A stretch of 16,821 nucleotides of DNA from contig JALKBU010001097.1 of NCBI GenBank assembly GCA_023091735.1, forward strand, positions 1 through 16,821, read 5' to 3'. This stretch comes from Trichomonas tenax. Taxonomy: Eukaryota; Parabasalia; Trichomonadida; Trichomonadidae. The translations under genes were made by a program, and so were the position numbers. Every line of letters starts with the position of its first letter. The first letter of the stretch is position 1. Shown piece after piece: positions 16,012-16,821 of the stretch. The notes beneath the pieces were generated by a model that was given only the letters and a program-made list of their open reading frames with translations, was not told the DNA's origin and ran no database searches.

Positions 16012-16233
16012 ATGAGTGCAGGAATATTTGCAAAAATATGGTGAGGCATCAAAAATGCTGCAAAATGAGTTCATAATAAAGTAATAAAACCTGTTGCTAA
16101 AGTAGTTGCACCAATAGCGAAAACCGTTGGCACAGCAATCGGTGGAATATTTGGAGCTAAAGCAGGGAATCCAATGATGGGGGCACAGGTTGGAAACGCA
16201 ATAGGTGGAGTAGTTGGAGGACTAGCGAAGTGA
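16012..16233 (+). pseudogene. Glycine-rich capsid-type small protein, interrupted by two TGA codons
   Basis: Reading from ATG 16012 (start MSAGIFAKIW), one frame runs to TGA 16231 but meets TGA at codon 11 (16042-16044) and codon 19 (16066-16068). The rest reads G-I-K-N-A-A-K, then a Lys/Val amphipathic stretch, then AIGGIFGAKAGNPMMGAQVG and a final GGVVGGLAK. Small proteins with this Gly/Ala-rich character and an amphipathic N-terminal helix occur in Maverick/Polinton elements as putative minor virion components. That assignment is inferred from composition. Frame and length otherwise look intact, so the two stops are recent or recoded. Since the final stop is also TGA, ordinary inactivation is the simpler reading. 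Confidence 0.5.
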
Positions 16234-16323
16234 TACTGATTTTATTTTTCGAAACCGAAATTCTCGATCATGGAAATTAATGTTAATTTTAAAATAATTT
16301 TATTTTTTAATCTCAAAGTAAAC

Positions 16324-16503
16324 ATGTCAACAATGAACAACTCGAAGGTTATTTGTGAAGCCATTAGTGATGATTACGAATGGATTAAATACAACTCACA
16401 ATTACGAATCATTCATTCTATCAAAGATGATTACTTTCAAATGCAATCAATTCTTAAGGCTTTACGTTTAAAATTTGATGTTTTAAGGAACTTTATAAGA
16501 TGA
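16324..16503 (+). pseudogene. Truncated KilA-N-type gene, first copy
   Basis: ATG 16324 gives 59 residues. After a variable start, residues 17-44 (DDYEWIKYNSQLRIIHSIKD, then DYFQMQSIL) match the next gene at 26 of 28 positions. This is the beginning of a KilA-N DNA-binding-type domain common in trichomonad Maverick-like elements. After Q-S-I-L the frame diverges and stops at TGA 16501, losing the rest of the domain. The A/T-rich leader before the ATG also resembles that of the second copy. An upstream in-frame ATG (16270) lies within that leader and is not preferred. Confidence 0.6.
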
Positions 16504-16610
16504 TGTTTGAATATTGGGCAGCATTAACGTAAAATTTGATTGAAATCGTTAATTCAAAAAATTAAGTTTAATTTTTTAAAAATTATTTTTTTATCAAATA
16601 ATAAATAAAC

Positions 16611-16821
16611 ATGACAACAACAAACACAGACGCTATAGCTTCTGAACAAATCAATGAAGATTATGAATGGATTCAGTACAATTCAAAATTACGTATCATT
16701 CATTCTATCAAGGACGATTACTTTCAGATGCAGTCGATACTTACTGCCTGTAATGCTTCTGATACGAAAGAACCAAAACACTGGTTCGAAAATCAAAGCA
16801 CACGAGAACTTTTAAGCGAGT
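16611..16821 (+). CDS. KilA-N domain protein, runs off right edge
   Basis: ATG 16611 opens a frame still open at the end of the window, 70 codons in view. It has a short Thr/Asn start, then EDYEWIQYNSKLRIIHSIKD, Q-M-Q-S-I-L-T-A-C-N, and H-W-F-E-N-Q-S-T-R-E-L-L. The W-F-x-N-x-S-T-x-E-L pattern is typical of KilA-N domains, found in large DNA viruses, phages and Maverick/Polinton elements and thought to bind DNA. Its role in trichomonad elements is unknown. The first copy 5' of it is truncated, while this one keeps the domain as far as can be seen. Confidence 0.75.
   Translation, partial: MTTTNTDAIASEQINEDYEWIQYNSKLRIIHSIKDDYFQMQSILTACNASDTKEPKHWFENQSTRELLSE

Noticed and set aside
1..16821. 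CRISPR array, tRNA or rRNA genes, bacterial-type operons
   Set aside because: No spaced identical repeats, no cloverleaf or rRNA-like segments seen, and gene organisation is eukaryotic.

Overview
The window looks like nuclear DNA of a trichomonad, most probably Trichomonas vaginalis or a close relative. It is AT-rich, with intronless and tightly packed protein genes and no tRNA or rRNA that I can see. Candidate start-site motifs of the type TCA(C/T)(A/T) sit a few bases before some ATGs, and TAAA overlaps or follows several stop codons. It also carries the two expansions typical of this lineage: ankyrin/DUF3447-type proteins and Maverick (Polinton)-like mobile DNA with KilA-N genes. The species call is from recognition, not from a search.

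Layout. Positions 1-212 hold the start of an outward-facing gene, probably from a repeated or mobile family. 213-658 is AT-rich DNA followed by a probable broken reading frame (305-616). Then comes a block of host genes: a divergent DHHC-type S-acyltransferase (659-1615, -), a Cdc7-family kinase (2012-2992, +), an unrecognised P-loop protein with a doublecortin-like start (3201-4925, +), and a TMCO1-type ER calcium channel (4922-5500, -), whose stop codon overlaps that of the P-loop gene. 5546-7114 is decayed DNA: an orphan coding-like fragment, two tandem wrecked ankyrin genes and a small reading frame. Next are a Prp43/DHX15 DEAH helicase (7198-9327, -), a 1469-residue ankyrin-type protein (9391-13800, -) and eIF3 subunit d (13924-15315, +).

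From about 15,600 to the right edge the sequence changes to AT-rich, element-like DNA. It holds two small overlapping reading frames, a glycine-rich capsid-type reading frame broken by two TGA codons, a truncated KilA-N copy, and a second KilA-N gene that runs off the end. A 20-base inverted repeat lies beside the outward-facing element genes on both sides of the host block (256-275 and 15603-15622).

The host genes do not form a pathway. They are unrelated housekeeping functions (lipid modification, replication kinase, ER calcium, splicing/ribosome helicase, translation) next to lineage-specific repeats. The most interesting points are a DHHC enzyme that keeps its catalytic frame but has lost nearly all zinc ligands, a TMCO1 gene with GTG where its start should be, the overlapping convergent stop codons, and the decaying element and ankyrin copies.
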